This document shows positions 1-8,022 of a DNA stretch of 32,795 nucleotides, piece after piece. Source of the DNA: CALWZE01 sp036644375. Lineage in GTDB: Bacteria; Bacillota; Clostridia; Oscillospirales; Ruminococcaceae. The stretch's first letter is position 1; every line of letters begins with the position of its first letter. The position numbers were made by a program, and so were the translations under genes. The notes beneath the pieces are model-generated. The model saw only the letters and a program-made list of their open reading frames with translations, ran no database searches and was not told the DNA's origin. The DNA lies in assembly GCA_036644375.1 (NCBI GenBank), contig JAVXQD010000025.1, forward strand, positions 1-32,795, in the 5' to 3' direction.

Positions 1-1
1 A

Positions 2-376
2 CTATATGCGATAATTGCGCTTTATACATGCGCCGTATTTACGGATAAATTCATAACGGGCTTTAATTATGCGAGCATATGCTATGTGATTACCAAGCTT
101 CAGCCACAGGAGATGTCAGGGGCTATAATGAGCCGTCTGCACAGAGGTGTCACTTGGCAGCGCTGTGTCGGGATGTTTGAAAAAAACGAAAAAAATGTGC
201 TTATGGTGGTCGTCAAGCCAAAGGAGATGTATAAGCTTAAGGACATCATAAATGAGTTTGATCCAAGCGCATTTGTGGTGGTTGCATATGCTAATGAAGT
301 GCAGGGAGGTGGATTTCAGGAGGAACGAGGAAGATACTCCGCAAAACAAATTGACTCAAATTGTGAAACGTGGTAA
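2..376 (+). CDS. YitT family membrane protein, C-terminal part (DUF2179)
   Basis: The reading frame is open from the left window edge, so the N-terminal membrane part is missing. What remains is the end of the last hydrophobic segment, with the motif FTDKFITGF, followed by about 85 residues of the soluble DUF2179 domain that usually closes YitT proteins. The stretches GVTWQRCVGMFEK, VLMVVVKPKEMYKLKDII and DPSAFVVVAYANEVQGGGF match the usual shape of that domain. YitT proteins are widespread in Bacillota; their substrate and role are not firmly known. After the typical end at GGGF there is a tail of about 20 residues (EERGRYSAKQ onward) that does not look conserved. A GTG at 86 is only an internal codon and not the start. 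Family assignment is fairly sure; function is open. Confidence 0.8.
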   Translation, partial: LYAIIALYTCAVFTDKFITGFNYASICYVITKLQPQEMSGAIMSRLHRGVTWQRCVGMFEKNEKNVLMVVVKPKEMYKLKDIINEFDPSAFVVVAYANEVQGGGFQEERGRYSAKQIDSNCETW

Positions 377-464
377 AATGATTTTTAGTTAATATGACAG
401 GACACATTGAATGATTTAGGCGAAAAGTAAAAAAAGTAAGCAAATAAAAACGGAGGATAACATT

Positions 465-1757
465 ATGCCAAGCAGTAAAAAAATGGGACTGAACAAAAAA
501 GCATTTGCGGCCATCTGTGCTCTTGCAATCGCAGGCAGTGTAATTTACGAGCTGCCATACATCAAATATGTCTACTATGACTCATTAAATGTTGCGTTCG
601 GAATGACTGAGGAACAGTCGGGATTTTTGCTTTCGATGTATGCCATAGGATGTATAATTTTCTACATACCGGGAGGAATAATCGCGGATCGTTATTCAAC
701 CAAAAAGCTGATGATAATCTCACTTTTATCCACAGGTGTTCTGGGGATGATACTCGCATTTACAATGAGCTACACGGCAGCGCTTATCATATTTTTCCTT
801 TTTGCGATAAGCACAAGCTTTGTGTTCTGGACAGCGCTCATGAAAGCACTTCGCATAATCGGAGGTAAGGAAGACAGCGGCTCGGCATATGGCTGGTACT
901 ATGCGTTAGGCTCTGTCGTAGCACTTGTCGCAAGCTTTGTTTTTCTTTATTTCTACAATCTCGGATTGCCGGATCACAAAGCGGCTATATTTGGAGTTAT
1001 AATGTCCATGTCAATCGCAGCTATTATAAGTGCGGTTCTCGTACTGTTTCTTTATAAGGACAATGACGATCCTGCTGCACAGACAGCCGAGGAGGACAGA
1101 TTTCATTTTAAAGATTTGCCGTTGGCACTTAAAAACAAATATGTTTGGCTTGCATCAATCTTGATGTTCCTCATGTATGCCACTTACAGCTGTGCCTCTT
1201 ATTTTACCCCGTATCTGACAGCGAGAATAGGCATGGAGGTTCAGGATTCGGCGCTGCTGGCGGTTATTCGCACTTATGTCCTGTTCTTTTTATCCCCGCT
1301 TGGAGGCTATATAGCCGATAAGCTTCTGAAATCCACACTTAAGTTTTACGCAATAGGCTTTGTTTTCCTCGGTGCGCTTTACATAGGCGTTATATTTGTT
1401 CCGGGTGACCCGAGCAGCATGGGCCTTGCAGTTGCACTGTCATTTCTCGCATCGGCATTTGGCATTATGATGTACGGAATCATGTGGTCGATACTCAACG
1501 AAATCAATATTCCGCTTGCGTTTGCCGGCACGGCAGTTGGAATTGCGTCGATTATAACATATACCCCGGACCTTTTTATGCACACGATATTCGGCGGCTG
1601 GCTCGATAAATTCGGTGCAGAATCAGGATATTTCAGAATTTTCATGACATTGGGTATTATGGCGTTTCTCGCAGTTATTCTGAGCCTTTATCTTGCAAAA
1701 GAGGCAAAGAAAACAATTGTGTCTGCACCGGAAAAGGATGCAGCAGTAAAAGTGTAA
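465..1757 (+). CDS. MFS transporter, 12 membrane segments
   Basis: A 430-residue integral membrane protein of the major facilitator superfamily. The start ATG has a strong GGAGG about 9 bases upstream. About 12 hydrophobic segments can be counted, in two halves of six separated by a polar central loop near residues 200-220 (DNDDPAAQTAEEDRFHF). The loop after helix 2 carries a typical MFS signature (GGIIADRYSTKK, about residues 70-81), and the second half has the echo GGYIADKLLKS. This length and topology suit a single-substrate facilitator; the substrate cannot be read from sequence. The next gene is an M14-type peptidase behind a terminator-like hairpin, so the transporter might import or export a peptide or amino-acid product related to that enzyme. 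That link rests on position only. Confidence 0.88.
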   Translation: MPSSKKMGLNKKAFAAICALAIAGSVIYELPYIKYVYYDSLNVAFGMTEEQSGFLLSMYAIGCIIFYIPGGIIADRYSTKKLMIISLLSTGVLGMILAFTMSYTAALIIFFLFAISTSFVFWTALMKALRIIGGKEDSGSAYGWYYALGSVVALVASFVFLYFYNLGLPDHKAAIFGVIMSMSIAAIISAVLVLFLYKDNDDPAAQTAEEDRFHFKDLPLALKNKYVWLASILMFLMYATYSCASYFTPYLTARIGMEVQDSALLAVIRTYVLFFLSPLGGYIADKLLKSTLKFYAIGFVFLGALYIGVIFVPGDPSSMGLAVALSFLASAFGIMMYGIMWSILNEINIPLAFAGTAVGIASIITYTPDLFMHTIFGGWLDKFGAESGYFRIFMTLGIMAFLAVILSLYLAKEAKKTIVSAPEKDAAVKV

Positions 1758-1787
1758 TTGACAGTAGCTTCCAATTTGAACATCGAA

Positions 1788-1849
1788 AAATACCCGGGCT
1801 GAATTGTGATGCGAGATAGCTTTTCGCAAAACTCGCAGCTCGGGTTTTT
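1788..1849 (+). terminator. Terminator-like hairpin after the MFS gene
   Basis: The arms CCCGGGCTG (1793-1801) and CAGCTCGGG (1836-1844) pair over nine positions with one G-U and are followed by five T. An inner pair GCGAG/CTCGC (1811-1815 with 1832-1836) can shorten the loop. It lies about 30 bases after the MFS stop. Its right arm is also used by a competing downstream hairpin, so this may be an attenuator for the peptidase gene and not a plain terminator. Confidence 0.65.
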
Positions 1850-1871
1850 GATGATATAAAATCCGAGCTGC
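1835..1871 (+). promoter_or_regulatory. Alternative hairpin competing with the terminator
   Basis: GCAGCTCGGGTTTT (1835-1848) pairs with AAAATCCGAGCTGC (1858-1871) over 14 positions with one G-U and a nine-base loop. It uses the same bases as the right arm and T-tract of the 1788-1849 hairpin, so only one of the two can form. It ends 26 bases before the ribosome-binding site of the peptidase gene. No known riboswitch or T-box motif was recognised. Confidence 0.5.
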
Positions 1872-1910
1872 ATGACCCAAAATAAAAACATAAAACAGAA
1901 AGGAAAAGCA

Positions 1911-4163
1911 ATGTTAATCAATCGAAAAGCAGGCGAGGAATACGGACTATTTCGCTATGCGGTTTTATATTCGGAATTAAAGGGACGACTTGCTGCATTG
2001 AGAAATAAGCATCCTGAGTGCATGAGATTCGATTCTATCGGCAAGACTAATGAGGGTCGGGATATCATTCTTGTTTATATAGCGGAGAATGTCACGGATG
2101 GTGCAGTGAAAGAATATGAGGCCGAGAGAGCTGCTGCATTCAATTCACCGGATGAATACTGCAAGATAATTGATAAGGACACAAGATGTAAGTTACCGAT
2201 TATGATAAACTGTAACCTTCATGGCAGCGAGATATCGGGAACCGACGGAATGCTGACCTTTATCGAGGAGCTTTTGTCATCGGACCTCAAAAAAGATTTG
2301 GCACATTGCACGATTCTAATTTCAATATGTATGAATCCTGATGGAAGAAGCCGCGGGTTTGACATTCTCAATGGACACGGGGTCGATATGAACCGTGATT
2401 GGATGGCACAGACGCAGCCCGAAGTGAGAGCTCTTATCACAGGAATATTCAACAGATTTTATCCGGCAATACTTGTTGATATGCATGGGTTTATGTCAAG
2501 CGGCAATGTGCTTATCGATGCATGCACTCCCCCTCACAATCCGTTTTTTGAGTATGATTTGCTTGAAAAGCATCTAATCGAGGATTCAAAAGCAATGGCA
2601 GCCGTTATAGGTGAGCGCCTGTCAATAGATGTTGACATTCCCGCACTTGTGTGGAAAGACGGTTGGGAGGACTATTCGCCAATCTATACCCCTGTGTTCT
2701 TTTTGAGCTGCGGAACAATTGCCCATACGCTTGAGACTAATTTCCCGAGTGAGGAGGGCGCGATGGTTACGCACTGCGCTGCAATCGGCGTATTGAATTA
2801 TGTGAGAGACAAGACAGATATGCTTATCAAGAACCAGTGCGAAATTTTCAGCAGAGGAATACATAATACACCGCACAGCTTTAAAACTCCGAATTTCTAC
2901 CGAATTCCTGTTTCAGGACAGCGTGACCTATCGGTCGTGTATGATACGGTGAATTTAATGAGACGCAATGGGGTTAAAGTTTGCACGGCACCGAACGGGG
3001 ATTTTGTTGTTCCCGCCGCACAGCCGCTTCGTACACTTGTTCACAATATGTTGTGGCAGGGCGAGGATACCAGCGAAAAAATAGACAGCTGCTATGATAT
3101 TTCCTTTTACTCATATCCGATTATGCGCGGATTTAATTGTGAGGAACTTGATTGCTTTGAGGAAAGTCTAACTGAGCTCAGCGGTCCGATAAAAGCAAAG
3201 TATACACGGAAAGCATTAGATGAGAATTATGCAGTCAGCTGCGAAACCAACGAATCGGTCATATTGATAAATGCGCTTATCCGAGAGGGATTTTGCGTAA
3301 CACGGGAGTGCCTTACAGGTAATTTTTATGTAAGCAACGAGTTGGCAAGGGCATTTATCGAAGAGTTTTCAATCGGCCATGATATCCGAATTTGCAAGCG
3401 AAAGGTAAACACGAACACTGTTGAGCTTGACAAAACCATGAGGATATTGACGGTTGCAGACAGCGGGGCAGTAGATGAGCTGCTCTGTGAGCTTGGCTTT
3501 GACAGCGAGTTTTTACTATTTTCGGAATTAAATCGCGGATACAAAATAGACACAGACAAATACGATGTACTTGTTGTGGGCGGAACGGATCTCGCACTTT
3601 GGAACGATGTGTTTGACGATGTTCTCGGAAACAGCTACCAAACAAGCTGGGCGCTTCGCGAGCGTGGGCGCAATGAACTTATTCGCGCCGCAAAGGTATT
3701 CAAGAACAGAGTTATGTACGGATTTGCGGGAATGAAAATCAACGAGGCAGTGCAATCTATTAACTACAAGGAGTCAGAACACAAAAAGCTTGATACCGCA
3801 ACAGGTGAACAGACGGCCGAAAATTGGATGTTGAGTGTCCCTAACGGATCATTCAATATGTCGCTCGACACAAAATCACCGCTGTGCTTAGGTTTTCACG
3901 AGCATGAGATATTCTATCTTGTTGAGCCGATTTCATTTGAACGCGCCGATGGAGAGACCCCGATACGATTTAAAGATACCGACAGCTTTATTAACGGATT
4001 CAATAAGCGAAGAGGTGAAACAGATGGTCGGCTTGCGGCGGTGTGCCTGAAGAGAGACGGATTCAGCGACGTGCTTTTGGGCTTTGATCCGACATTTCGC
4101 AAGTATACGGATGTATCATTCAGAATTCTCACGAATTCGATATTCTACGTTGCAGAAAAATAG
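1911..4163 (+). CDS. M14-family zinc metallopeptidase with large C-terminal extension
   Basis: A 750-residue protein, much longer than a bare M14 domain (about 300). The start at 1911 is chosen because AGAAAGGA sits 6 bases before it; an in-frame ATG at 1872 lies inside a hairpin and lacks a site. The N-terminal third holds the M14 features: zinc ligands H104 and E107 in HGSE, NPDGR (142-146), DMNRDW (159-164), a third ligand H192 in DMHG, and a likely catalytic glutamate E275 in LETNF. Such enzymes remove C-terminal residues from peptides or act on cell-wall peptides. Residues from about 510 to 640 contain an alternating beta/alpha stretch (ILTVAD, YDVLVVGGTDLALW) that resembles the amidotransferase-like tails of some M14 proteins; this is a tentative reading. 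No signal peptide is seen, so it is probably cytoplasmic. Substrate unknown. Confidence 0.85.
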   Translation: MLINRKAGEEYGLFRYAVLYSELKGRLAALRNKHPECMRFDSIGKTNEGRDIILVYIAENVTDGAVKEYEAERAAAFNSPDEYCKIIDKDTRCKLPIMINCNLHGSEISGTDGMLTFIEELLSSDLKKDLAHCTILISICMNPDGRSRGFDILNGHGVDMNRDWMAQTQPEVRALITGIFNRFYPAILVDMHGFMSSGNVLIDACTPPHNPFFEYDLLEKHLIEDSKAMAAVIGERLSIDVDIPALVWKDGWEDYSPIYTPVFFLSCGTIAHTLETNFPSEEGAMVTHCAAIGVLNYVRDKTDMLIKNQCEIFSRGIHNTPHSFKTPNFYRIPVSGQRDLSVVYDTVNLMRRNGVKVCTAPNGDFVVPAAQPLRTLVHNMLWQGEDTSEKIDSCYDISFYSYPIMRGFNCEELDCFEESLTELSGPIKAKYTRKALDENYAVSCETNESVILINALIREGFCVTRECLTGNFYVSNELARAFIEEFSIGHDIRICKRKVNTNTVELDKTMRILTVADSGAVDELLCELGFDSEFLLFSELNRGYKIDTDKYDVLVVGGTDLALWNDVFDDVLGNSYQTSWALRERGRNELIRAAKVFKNRVMYGFAGMKINEAVQSINYKESEHKKLDTATGEQTAENWMLSVPNGSFNMSLDTKSPLCLGFHEHEIFYLVEPISFERADGETPIRFKDTDSFINGFNKRRGETDGRLAAVCLKRDGFSDVLLGFDPTFRKYTDVSFRILTNSIFYVAEK

Positions 4164-4194
4164 ATGTCGGGAGCGATATACTTTTGTTAATCAT

Positions 4195-4237
4195 GGCGGC
4201 GGATGTGCTGTTTTGGCATCTGCTGCCCTGTTTTTTT
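4195..4237 (+). terminator. Intrinsic terminator after the M14 peptidase gene
   Basis: An 11-base stem (GGCGGCGGATG with CATCTGCTGCC, two G-U pairs) with an 11-base loop is followed by CTG and seven T. It lies 31 bases after the peptidase stop. Confidence 0.85.
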
Positions 4238-4294
4238 GATTACGGATAATTTTAAACAAAAATTATACACGGATTTTTAATATGACAATAGGTC

Positions 4295-4323
4295 TTTATA
4301 TTGCCGCGCAAATTCTGTATAAT
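4295..4323 (+). promoter_or_regulatory. Promoter for the ABC-F gene
   Basis: A perfect -10 box TATAAT (4318-4323) lies 17 bases after TTTATA (4295-4300), which matches 4 of 6 bases of the -35 consensus. Transcription from about 4330 would give a leader of about 140 bases. The leader holds a 14-codon reading frame (4340-4384) and a GCTCCG/CGGAGC hairpin (4424-4447) just before the ribosome-binding site. The rest of the gap 4164-4468 holds the terminator of the preceding gene. Confidence 0.5.
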
Positions 4324-4468
4324 AGTAAAGCACTAATACATGCATATCAAATTCCGCCAAATTCGAACGGCTGTTCAAAAGTAATTCGGCTAAAGGCTAA
4401 TTGAAACGGCAAAATATAATAGTTGCTCCGTCAGCTAAAAGCGGAGCTTGGAATAGAGGAAAAATATT

Positions 4469-6241
4469 TTGGTTCTTTTAACGGGAGAGAGTCTGAACAA
4501 AACCTTTACCGAACGAAAACTGCTTGATAATACGGGATTCAGCATCGAAAGCGGGGATAAAATCGGTATTATCGGAGTCAATGGCACGGGTAAAACTACG
4601 CTGCTTCGAATTCTTGCGGGAGAAGAGACATTGGACAGCGGCAATATTATAAAAATGAGCGGACTCAGAATCGGATATCTTCCGCAAAATCCGAATTTTA
4701 CACAGGATAATACCATTCTACAGCAGGTAATGGAAGGCATAGCAGGGGAAGCAAAGGAATACGAATGCAAATCTATTCTGACAAAGTTGGAGCTTTTTGA
4801 TTATGACGCGAAAATAAGTACGCTTTCCGGAGGACAGAAAAAAAGGGTGATTTTGGCTTCTGCGCTGGTGCACGAGGTTGATTTGCTGATTTTGGACGAG
4901 CCCACGAACCACATTGACAGCGATATGGTAGCGTGGCTTGAAAGTTATCTGTCTGACTACAAGGGTGCGGTGCTCATGGTGACACATGATCGATATTTTC
5001 TCGACAGAGTGGCAAACCGAATTCTTGAGCTGGACAGAGGAAAGCTGTATGGATATCGATGCAACTATACCGCATTTCTCGAGAAAAAATCAGAGCGCGA
5101 GGATATGACGGCGGCATCCGAGCGCAAAAGGCAAAGCCTTATCCGCAAGGAGGTCGAGTGGATACATCAAGGGCCGTGTGCACGCGGAACCAAAAGCCAG
5201 TACAGAATTGAGCGGCTAAAAAAGCTGCAGTCGGAGAGTGCGGAGCTTTCGACAAGCAGCGTCGAGATAAGCTCTATGTCAAGCCGACTCGGTCGTAAAA
5301 TCATAGAGATAAACGGGATTTCAAAAAGCTTTGGAGATAAGCAGCTGATAAAGGACTTTTCTTATATGCTGCTGCGCACAGATCGAGTCGGGATTATCGG
5401 ACGTAACGGCATTGGAAAATCAACTCTTTTAAAAATAATTATGGGATTGCTGATACCTGATGCGGGTGAGGTAGTCAAGGGAGAAACAGTCAAAATCGGA
5501 TATTTTTCGCAGGAATGCGAGGATATGGACTTGTCAATGCGCCCGATAGATTATGTTAAAGGCGAGTCAAACTCAATTGAGACACCCGACGGAATATTGA
5601 CGGCAGCGCAGCTGCTTGAAAAATTTCTGTTTTTTTCAGATTTACAATATACAACAATCAGCCGCCTTTCGGGTGGTGAGCGCAGGAGACTGTATCTGCT
5701 GAAAATATTGATGACCGCACCGAATGTGCTGATTTTGGACGAGCCGACCAATGATTTGGATATTGAAACGCTGACTATTCTTGAGGATTATCTTGAGAGC
5801 TTCAGTGGCGCGGTTATTATGGTGAGTCATGACCGTTATTTCCTCGACAAAACGGCGACTCGGATATTTTCTTTTGAAAACGGAAATATCAAAAGTTATA
5901 TGGGCGGATATACCGATTGGCTGATTCAAAGGGAAAATGCTCAGGATAAGCTGAAAAAATCGGAAAATTCAAAACCAAAGCAGGAACGTACAAAATCCGA
6001 AAAACTGAAGTTTACCTTTAAGGAAGCGCGTGAATTTGAGACAATCGACCAAGATATAGCGCAGCTGGAGCAGCGAGTTTCTTCTATTACCAAAGACATT
6101 GAAAAAAGTGCTACGGATTTCGTTCGCTTACAGGACCTTTTTTTACAAAAGCAGGAGCTTGAAAATTCGTTGAGCGAAAAAATGGAGCGGTGGGTCTACC
6201 TCAATGAGCTGAGCGACAGCATAAGTGCATTACAGGGATAA
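4469..6241 (+). CDS. ABC-F family ATPase, Uup-like
   Basis: A 590-residue soluble protein with two ABC ATPase domains and no membrane segments, the pattern of ABC-F translation factors that act on the ribosome. Domain 1 has Walker A GVNGTGKT (36-43), signature LSGGQ (119-123) and Walker B LLILDE (139-144). Domain 2 has GRNGIGKS (311-318), LSGGE (400-404) and VLILDE (420-425). The linker between them contains EVEWIHQGPCARGTKSQ (about 229-245), and residues 510-590 form a charged coiled coil ending in a WVYLNEL motif; both point to the Uup branch and away from known antibiotic-resistance branches. The start is TTG 4469, supported by AGAGGA 8 bases upstream; no good ATG is nearby. It is followed after 24 bases by an Smr-domain gene, probably in the same transcript. 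Confidence 0.92.
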   Translation: MVLLTGESLNKTFTERKLLDNTGFSIESGDKIGIIGVNGTGKTTLLRILAGEETLDSGNIIKMSGLRIGYLPQNPNFTQDNTILQQVMEGIAGEAKEYECKSILTKLELFDYDAKISTLSGGQKKRVILASALVHEVDLLILDEPTNHIDSDMVAWLESYLSDYKGAVLMVTHDRYFLDRVANRILELDRGKLYGYRCNYTAFLEKKSEREDMTAASERKRQSLIRKEVEWIHQGPCARGTKSQYRIERLKKLQSESAELSTSSVEISSMSSRLGRKIIEINGISKSFGDKQLIKDFSYMLLRTDRVGIIGRNGIGKSTLLKIIMGLLIPDAGEVVKGETVKIGYFSQECEDMDLSMRPIDYVKGESNSIETPDGILTAAQLLEKFLFFSDLQYTTISRLSGGERRRLYLLKILMTAPNVLILDEPTNDLDIETLTILEDYLESFSGAVIMVSHDRYFLDKTATRIFSFENGNIKSYMGGYTDWLIQRENAQDKLKKSENSKPKQERTKSEKLKFTFKEAREFETIDQDIAQLEQRVSSITKDIEKSATDFVRLQDLFLQKQELENSLSEKMERWVYLNELSDSISALQG

Positions 6242-6265
6242 AAAGTGTTGATAAAGGAAGACAAA

Positions 6266-6511
6266 ATGCTTAATAGTGCGGGAATTGTGACAGTTGATTT
6301 GCATGGCAAGAACTCATACCAGGCGGGAGTGATGATAGATTCAGCTCTGAGAAAATCGCGAGGCCTATATCGTCTGCGCATTATTCACGGATACAATAAC
6401 GGAACAATTTTAAAGGATATGGTCAAAGAAAAATATGCCGAACATCCGAGCGTATTGCGCTTTGAATATGTCAATGAAGGGGTTACGGATATTATTCTTA
6501 AGGAGTATTAG
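6266..6511 (+). CDS. Small Smr-domain protein
   Basis: An 81-residue protein made almost wholly of one Smr domain, the nuclease-like fold at the C-terminus of MutS2. It has the DLHG motif near residues 11-14 and the loop IIHGYNNGTILKDMV near 45-59. In most Smr domains that loop is HGxGxG; here asparagines stand at two positions, a variant also common in small stand-alone proteins of Bacillota. The start at 6266 is chosen for AAGGAAG 5 bases upstream; an in-frame GTG at 6245 lacks a site. It follows the ABC-F gene by 24 bases. MutS2 Smr domains have been tied to cutting at collided ribosomes, so pairing with a ribosome-acting ATPase is suggestive, though a stand-alone Smr of this size has no assigned role here. 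Confidence 0.85.
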   Translation: MLNSAGIVTVDLHGKNSYQAGVMIDSALRKSRGLYRLRIIHGYNNGTILKDMVKEKYAEHPSVLRFEYVNEGVTDIILKEY

Positions 6512-6594
6512 CTTGATTTTTCTCGGTTGATACGCGTCTGAATTTGATAACAGCACTTTCACTTTTAAACGGATAGAATATTCGGAATGTGCAC

Positions 6595-7023
6595 TCAAGC
6601 CTTATGGGGCTTGTCAAAGTGGGTAACAAAAAACCGATGCAGCTGCTTGCAAAAAGGGAACAGAGGAACACATAAAACAAACCAGATAACTGCAAAAAGC
6701 GGACATATCTGACCGAGCAAATTTCCCGGTCGGTCGGCATAGCTCCAGACACCCCACTTTAAAATTCGATTAACAATGCATCCGACAAGAAATTCTATTG
6801 CGGTGATGCATGCCGCACCGACAGCACATTTAATCCAGAATTTTTTATGACCCAAATGTTTTTCAACGAAGTGAATTATTGTAAAGCATGCTCCGCCGGT
6901 CACGGCCATTGTCCAGTGGGTATATCCGCGCCAAAGCAGCTCAAGGCAGCTGTATCCGAAAGCACCGATAAAGTACACGCATGAGTATTCGACAGCCGAT
7001 AGCTTTTTGTTTATGGTATTCAT
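6595..7023 (-). CDS. CmpB-like membrane protein (ABC_trans_CmpB, PF06541 type)
   Basis: A 142-residue membrane protein with about four hydrophobic segments. It matches the family often labelled 'putative ABC-transporter type IV' in Bacillota. The recognisable stretches are FGYSCLELLWRGYTHWTM near the start, GGACFTIIHFVE, the IEFLVGCIVNRIL segment, and WGVWSYADRPGNLLGQICP near residues 90-108. The start ATG has GGAGG 5-6 bases upstream. The family name is historical: there is no ATPase partner next to it and no proven transport role. It reads toward the Smr gene, and the two genes converge with only 83 bases between them and no clear terminator. The 168 bases upstream hold only a weak promoter candidate (TTTACA, 15 bases, TATAAC on the minus strand, 7141-7115). 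Confidence 0.82.
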   Translation of the reverse strand: MNTINKKLSAVEYSCVYFIGAFGYSCLELLWRGYTHWTMAVTGGACFTIIHFVEKHLGHKKFWIKCAVGAACITAIEFLVGCIVNRILKWGVWSYADRPGNLLGQICPLFAVIWFVLCVPLFPFCKQLHRFFVTHFDKPHKA

Positions 7024-7191
7024 ATAAACCTCCGTGTTTTTTTGCTCAAGAGCGGCTGCACAGCCGTCAGGCAGCCTGTCCGTATTATTTGCGAAACACA
7101 GATGTTAATTCATCGTTATAAGAAGAAATAATTTTTGTAAAGCTCACCGAATAACACAGCCTTTGATGTGAGAATGCGGTGACAAAATCGG

Positions 7192-8022
7192 CTAAGGATT
7201 CACAATAAAAAAAGCGCCCGTCCGCTGTTCTATATGAACATCGTGTCGGGCGCTTTGAAGCTTATAAAGCAATTGCTCTCGCAGCGTTTTTATTGAATCA
7301 AGATTGCATATTACAAGAAATCTCTCAGGTGAAGGGCCGCTGTAGATAAATGGATAGCAAGTGACGAGTGTCAGATGTGCGCTGTCGTACGCCTGAGTTG
7401 TTTCGGGGGCTTCCGGCTTACACACCTGAGTCTTTTCCACCCTGTAGATATATTCGTATTGCCCTGTGGTAATTGAGACTTTATTGCCGATAGCCACATT
7501 CTTTAAGCATCTGAAAGCCGAATCACGATGTCCCAGAATTACACAGTTGCCGGGATCTCCCACATTTGCACTCTCTGCGACACGAGCAACACCAAGCCAT
7601 AAATTGTCTCTCGTTACTCCGTCATATACCGCAAATCGATGTTCTGTGGGTGAAAAAACCGATAAAATTGCGCAGCCCGATGTGATTGCCTGCTCTTGAG
7701 CGGCATCTGACGTATCCTCTTCGCTTTCGCTGTCGGAGCTTATATCATTTTTCTCTTTGGCGGAGAGAGCGGTATCATTCGGTTTTTCGTCATCTTTTTT
7801 GTGATTTTTAGCGGCAGCCCCGCTGCCGGCAGAGTCTGAGCGATCTTCGGATTGCAGGCTGCTCAGCGCCGCTTCGGTGGATTGAAGTCCGTTGCTTAGT
7901 TGGACGCTGGCTTTGCGGATTGTAAAAATTCCGACCAAGATCATGACAGCGGAAACCGCTGTCATGATCATTAGACCTATCGCAAATAATTTAAGTTTGG
8001 GTAAGTTAAAGATTCTCTTCAT
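7192..8022 (-). CDS. Class D-type sortase, membrane-anchored, unusual C-terminus
   Basis: A 276-residue transpeptidase that would cut sorting signals and join surface proteins to the cell wall or to each other. Residues 12-34 form one membrane anchor, about 45-110 an acidic serine-rich linker, and 115-240 the sortase fold. The catalytic triad is visible: H165 in GHRDSAF, C222 in LTLVTC, and R234 in SPERFLV; the TLVTCYPF context suits class D. Its start overlaps the end of the adhesin gene by 17 bases with no separate ribosome-binding site, implying translational coupling with its likely substrate. Odd point: class D enzymes usually end soon after the catalytic arginine, but this frame runs on about 35 residues, through an intrinsic terminator, to a stop beyond the U-tract. 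A +1 frame has a TAA at 7292-7290, about where the family would end, so a frameshift or sequence error is possible. Confidence 0.9.
   Translation of the reverse strand: MKRIFNLPKLKLFAIGLMIMTAVSAVMILVGIFTIRKASVQLSNGLQSTEAALSSLQSEDRSDSAGSGAAAKNHKKDDEKPNDTALSAKEKNDISSDSESEEDTSDAAQEQAITSGCAILSVFSPTEHRFAVYDGVTRDNLWLGVARVAESANVGDPGNCVILGHRDSAFRCLKNVAIGNKVSITTGQYEYIYRVEKTQVCKPEAPETTQAYDSAHLTLVTCYPFIYSGPSPERFLVICNLDSIKTLREQLLYKLQSARHDVHIEQRTGAFFIVNP
7207..7256 (-). terminator. Intrinsic terminator lying inside the sortase reading frame
   Basis: On the minus strand AAAGCGCCCG (7256-7247) pairs with CGGGCGCTTT (7220-7211) and an inner TGTTC/GAACA hairpin fills the loop. Seven T follow (7213-7207). The annotated sortase stop is at 7194-7192, beyond the T-tract, so terminated transcripts would lack it. 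Confidence 0.8.

Noticed and set aside
7050..7070. GC-rich palindrome CGGCTGCACAGCCG upstream of the CmpB-like gene.
   Set aside because: Only five pairs with a four-base loop and no T-tract; too short to call a terminator or operator.
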